In this document: positions 60,990-64,000 of the stretch, piece after piece
Position numbering within the stretch: position 1 is the first letter of the stretch
Layout: every line of letters begins with the position of its first letter
NCBI RefSeq assembly: GCF_018998565.1
Contig: NZ_JAHNZO010000002.1
Coordinates: forward strand, 62,001-126,000
DNA length: 64,000 bases
Origin: Paenibacillus oleatilyticus
GTDB taxonomy: Bacteria; Bacillota; Bacilli; Paenibacillales; NBRC-103111
Direction: 5' to 3'
The notes under the pieces: generated by a model
Seen by the model: only the letters and a program-made list of their open reading frames with translations
Database searches by the model: none
Told to the model about the DNA's origin: nothing
Program-made: the position numbers and the translations under genes

Positions 60990-62195
60990 GTGGACCCTAA
61001 ATTGGATGGTCAAACCGACGAACGTACCCGAAAAAATATTATCGATCCGAGCACGCAGGTAGCTCACGATTCGCATGACGAACTGCACCGGGGCGCCGTG
61101 GTTATGCCGATTTACCAGAACAGCTTGTTCACCTTCGCCACGTACGAGGAGTTTGACCGTGCGTCTGCAGGCGCGAGCGATTCGTTCGTGTACACGCGGG
61201 GGAATAATCCGACGGTCCGTCAGCTGGAAATGCGGCTGGCTGCGCTTCAAGGAGGCGAGAAAGCGCGATGCTTCGCTTCGGGCATGGCCGCCATCTCCAC
61301 CGCGATTCTGGCGAATGTCCGGGCGGGCGACCATATCATTTGCGTCGATCAGGTGTATGGACCGACGCGGGAGCTGTTGACAAGTTTTCTAACGCGGTAC
61401 GGCGTCGAGACGACCTTTGTGGACGGCGCTTCGCTTGAAGCGATTCAGGCTGCCGTGCGGGCGAATACGAAGCTGGTGTATCTGGAAAGTCCCACCACCT
61501 TAACGTTCCAGCTTCAAGATTTAAGCGCCTGCGCCCGCCTGGCGAATAGCATCGGGGCCGTGACCATGATCGACAATACGTGGGCGACGCCTTGTTTGCA
61601 AAATCCGTTCGAGCACGGGATTGATTTCGTTCTTCATTCCATGAGCAAATATATCGGCGGGCACAGCGATATCGTCGGCGGGGTGCTGATCGGGTCCGCA
61701 GAGAACATCAATCGGATTAACGCCAGCGAATACTTGCTGCTGGGCGGGATTATGACTCCGCACTCGGCCTCGCTTGCGATGCGGGGGCTGCGAACGCTGC
61801 CTTTGCGGCTGGAGAAGCAGGAGCAGAGCGGGCTCACTGTCGCCCGCCATCTGGAAAGCCTTCCGTTCGTGAGGAAGGTGAACCATCCGGGGCTTGCTTC
61901 CCACCCGCAGCACGAACTGGCCCGGCAGCAAATGAGCGGTTCGAGCAGCCTGTTTTCCTTCGAGACCGACCTGCCGGCCGGGGAAATGAAGGCGTGGGCG
62001 GACCGGCTCGAATACTTCCGGATCGGCGTCAGCTGGGGAGGCCATGAAAGTCTGGTCACCGTCGGCCGGCTCGGACCCGGCTACGAGTCCGTTCCGGGCT
62101 CGCTCGTCCGGCTGTATGTCGGCTTGGAAAATCCTCAAGTTCTAATTGAGGATATCGAACAGGCCAGTGCGCAGCTTCCAGTTAAATCCAAATAA
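60990..62195 (+). CDS. PLP-dependent C-S lyase, cystathionine gamma-lyase/methionine gamma-lyase family
   Basis: 401 residues from GTG 60990, which has AAAGGA 9 bases upstream; ATG 60972 is an alternative adding six residues. Cys/Met-metabolism PLP fold: YTRGNNPTVRQLEMRLAALQG, CFASGMAAISTAI, MIDNTWATPCLQNPFEHG, and the Schiff-base lysine K220 in MSKYIGGHSD. These enzymes break or form C-S bonds in sulfur amino acids. In a sugar ABC operon this is unusual and suggests that the imported compound has a cysteine- or thioether-linked part. Methionine gamma-lyase, cystathionine lyase and related activities cannot be told apart by eye. Confidence 0.88.
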   Translation: MDPKLDGQTDERTRKNIIDPSTQVAHDSHDELHRGAVVMPIYQNSLFTFATYEEFDRASAGASDSFVYTRGNNPTVRQLEMRLAALQGGEKARCFASGMAAISTAILANVRAGDHIICVDQVYGPTRELLTSFLTRYGVETTFVDGASLEAIQAAVRANTKLVYLESPTTLTFQLQDLSACARLANSIGAVTMIDNTWATPCLQNPFEHGIDFVLHSMSKYIGGHSDIVGGVLIGSAENINRINASEYLLLGGIMTPHSASLAMRGLRTLPLRLEKQEQSGLTVARHLESLPFVRKVNHPGLASHPQHELARQQMSGSSSLFSFETDLPAGEMKAWADRLEYFRIGVSWGGHESLVTVGRLGPGYESVPGSLVRLYVGLENPQVLIEDIEQASAQLPVKSK

Positions 62196-62219
62196 AGACA
62201 ATAAAGGAATAACATTGGG

Positions 62220-63086
62220 TCACCCTTCTTCCAGACCAGCCTCCCGGTCGGGGGCCGAACGGACGGCTTGCCGGTATTCGCTGGGGGACAGCGTCGTGGA
62301 CCGCTTAAACAGATTCGAGAAATAAAACCGTTCCAGCCCGATCTGGCTTGCGATTTTTTCGATGGATTGATTCGAATGGGTGAGCAGCCATTTGGCCCTT
62401 TCGATCCGGACCTTGTTAATATATTCGATCGGCGTGACTTGGAACAAGTTTTTGAAGTACCGGCAGAAATAGTTCGGACTGTAATGAAACGCTTCGGCCA
62501 GCGCTTTCGGCGTCAACGGCTCGGCGAGGTGCTCTTCGATATACTGCAAAATTTGATTCGACCGGCTGATCGCGGAGGAGGAGGACAGGCAAATCGACTG
62601 CGGCGGGAGCCGGTCCATATAGTACGTCAAAATTTCGTATAAAATCGCATTTGCTCTAAGCGGGGACGTGATGTCTCCGCTCTTTTGATTTGCTTTTGTA
62701 AGCTTCTCGAACAAATGCTGCATATAGGGCATGTCATCCACTTCGATATAGTACGGAAATTCGATTAGATGGGAGAGATGAAAGCTGCCGACGTTCGCGG
62801 AGAAATGGCACCAATATTTGTGAAAGGTGTTGGCGCTGATGATCGAGTACGCCAGAGGGGTGTCCGACGGCAAAAAATACAATTGGCCGGCAACGGGATA
62901 AAACTCCTGACGCTTGACTTGAAGCCAGCCTTCTCCGCCCAGGATCAAATAAAAGCGGTTGAAGCCGTCCGTCCTTAGCGGCCTCCGCCAATTCTGGGTG
63001 ACTCTTTCGCAGTAGCTGGAGACCATAAGCTCCAATTGCAGCGTTTTGAAATAATTTTGAATGATCTCGTTTTGGTTTCCGGCCAT
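62220..63086 (-). CDS. AraC-family regulator with cupin-like sensor domain
   Basis: 288 residues. The N-terminal half is an AraC_binding (cupin-like) domain: FNRFYLILGGEGWLQVKRQEFYPVAGQLYFLPSD. The C-terminal double helix-turn-helix covers about 185-280: LTPKALAEAFHYSPNYFCRYFK and IASQIGLERFYFSNLFKRSTTLSPSEYR. Such regulators sense sugars. ATG 63086 has AGGGGAAG upstream. It is convergent with the ABC/C-S lyase operon and divergent from the secreted gene at 63340, either of which could be its target. Confidence 0.9.
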   Translation of the reverse strand: MAGNQNEIIQNYFKTLQLELMVSSYCERVTQNWRRPLRTDGFNRFYLILGGEGWLQVKRQEFYPVAGQLYFLPSDTPLAYSIISANTFHKYWCHFSANVGSFHLSHLIEFPYYIEVDDMPYMQHLFEKLTKANQKSGDITSPLRANAILYEILTYYMDRLPPQSICLSSSSAISRSNQILQYIEEHLAEPLTPKALAEAFHYSPNYFCRYFKNLFQVTPIEYINKVRIERAKWLLTHSNQSIEKIASQIGLERFYFSNLFKRSTTLSPSEYRQAVRSAPDREAGLEEG

Positions 63087-63339
63087 ATGGACTTCCCCTT
63101 TCCTAGCCAAGTATACCACGGAATGGGAAGTTAGGATATTCCATGAAAAAGTTACAGATACACATACTGCAGGGCGCCGGTTTTCGATACGATGGGGGTA
63201 GCCTCGCAATAGGGGCTGGCAGGCATAACGATGGTTAGCCTGCAGATATGGAAAGGAGGGGTCCCTGGAAGCATAAAGCCGTCGGAATCGTCCGGCGGAA
63301 TTTACGATTGCAAACATACATGGGAAAGGAGTCGATCAA

Positions 63340-64000
63340 GTGAAAAACGAACGAAAGAACGGGTATCCAAAGCAAATGTGGCGCAGGACGGTATCTCTGC
63401 TGCTCGCCTCTCTGTTACTTGCGCTCCAATGGGTCGGCAGCGCAGGGGCGGAAGAGGCAGCCGACAGCCGGGTGGCAGCGGCCAAAGAAACCGTGGCGGA
63501 ATGGATCTTCAAGGATAAAGGAACCGACGGCGTGTTCCCTGCCACGGGCGGGGTGTACAAGACATCATCGACGTTCCGGGACATCGGCACGAACACGGAT
63601 CAATATACCTACGACTCGGGAGAGCGCAGTATCCGCAATCAAGGGTGGAACGACGGAACGGGCAAAAAATATTGGCTTGCCACGATATCCACCAAGGGCT
63701 TCGAGAACTTGACGCTGTCGTCCCAGCAGACGTCATCCAGCACGGGGCCGCGCGATTTCAAGGTGCAATTCAGCACGGACCAAACGAACTGGACCGACCT
63801 TTCCGGGGGCACTCTGGTGCTGGAGCAGACGAACTTCAACTGCAAAAACAACAGCTGTAAGCTCACTGACGCTCCGCTCCCGAGCCAAGCCGACGACAAC
63901 GACCTGCTGTACATCCGTTGGGTTGTGAATTCGACAAAGAACGTGAGCGGGGGGACCGTGTCCAGCTCCGGCTCCAGCCGGATCAAGGATGTGATCGTCA
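63340..64000 (+). CDS. large secreted protein, N-terminal part (3' end outside window)
   Basis: 220 codons from GTG 63340 (AAAGGAG 9 bases upstream) to the window edge. A signal peptide (TVSLLLASLLLALQWVGSAGA) is followed by a beta-rich region: WIFKDKGTDGVFPATGGVYK, FRDIGTNTDQYTYDSGERS, KYWLATISTKGFENLTLS and DFKVQFSTDQTNWTDLSGG. Two cysteines near 168-173 (NCKNNSC) may form a disulfide. The pattern suggests the N-terminal beta-sandwich of a multi-domain extracellular enzyme or surface protein; the catalytic part would be outside this window. 63087-63339 holds the divergent promoters and a GCAGGC/GCCTGC dyad. Confidence 0.75.
   Translation, partial: MKNERKNGYPKQMWRRTVSLLLASLLLALQWVGSAGAEEAADSRVAAAKETVAEWIFKDKGTDGVFPATGGVYKTSSTFRDIGTNTDQYTYDSGERSIRNQGWNDGTGKKYWLATISTKGFENLTLSSQQTSSSTGPRDFKVQFSTDQTNWTDLSGGTLVLEQTNFNCKNNSCKLTDAPLPSQADDNDLLYIRWVVNSTKNVSGGTVSSSGSSRIKDVIV

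Noticed and set aside
63231..63518. 95-codon frame overlapping the start of the last secreted gene
   Set aside because: Another phase encodes a signal peptide with a proper ribosome binding site; this frame is arginine/glycine-rich shadow.

Overview
The window looks like a chromosomal segment of a GC-rich, low-GC-lineage Gram-positive in the Paenibacillaceae (Paenibacillus/Cohnella type). The reasons are strong GGAGG ribosome binding sites with frequent GTG/TTG starts, several lipoproteins, a YesM/YesN-type two-component pair, a phasin-like gene next to an AarF/UbiB kinase, a class Ib ribonucleotide reductase under a cobalamin riboswitch, a perfect CcpA cre site and several Fur boxes. No rRNA, tRNA or CRISPR array was seen.

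Layout. 1-1251 is the 3' part of ileS (type-2 IleRS). 1.4-4.3 kb holds a short-chain dehydrogenase, a truncated GNAT remnant and a complete IS200/IS605 element (TnpA and TnpB). 4.5-7.4 kb holds an arylamine N-acetyltransferase, a possible 20-residue peptide, and a QueG-like/SCP2 iron-sulfur protein with a TetR regulator under a textbook promoter/operator. 7.5-11.4 kb is nrdIEF, preceded by a promoter with two NrdR-like boxes 31 bp apart, a B12 riboswitch and a terminator. 11.6-15.0 kb is an iron/siderophore group: exporter-like MFS, PchR-type AraC regulator and a Fe-siderophore binding lipoprotein, with Fur boxes. A second iron locus (PchR-type AraC plus a DHA2 exporter, each with a Fur box) lies at 44.1-46.8 kb.

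15.4-30.7 kb is the most striking region. A hydantoinase/oxoprolinase-type pair (hyuA-hyuB) is coupled to a fructosamine kinase (FrlD-like) and a fructosamine-6-phosphate deglycase (FrlB-like). A complete Dpp/Opp-type peptide ABC transporter follows, preceded by a perfect cre site, and then a YesM/YesN-type two-component system. Together they read as an inducible, catabolite-repressed system for taking up and degrading glycated amino acids or peptides, possibly with a cyclised (lactam or hydantoin-like) intermediate opened by HyuAB. 30.7-43.3 kb carries ordinary accessory and housekeeping genes: an acyltransferase, dps with an 11-bp phased operator, an M23 peptidase with Asp-boxes, MFS exporters, an AlkZ-like winged-helix protein, ubiB and phasin, an AraC/GyrI regulator, a cupredoxin-like protein and a SIMPL protein.

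43.3-57.8 kb shows decay and turnover. A deletion has fused two divergent genes (flavin reductase and HxlR regulator), removing both 5' ends. There are broken MFS and sigma-like genes, and an AT-richer stretch of small secreted proteins (VCBS/EF-hand-like, PPC-like, phosphodiester glycosidase, ricin-B lectin). 55.1-63.1 kb is a GntR/FCD regulator, its likely promoter and palindromic operator, an IS110 element that sits between that promoter and its probable target genes, then a sugar ABC transporter (binding protein and two permeases) with a PLP-dependent C-S lyase, and a convergent AraC regulator. The window ends inside a large secreted protein gene.
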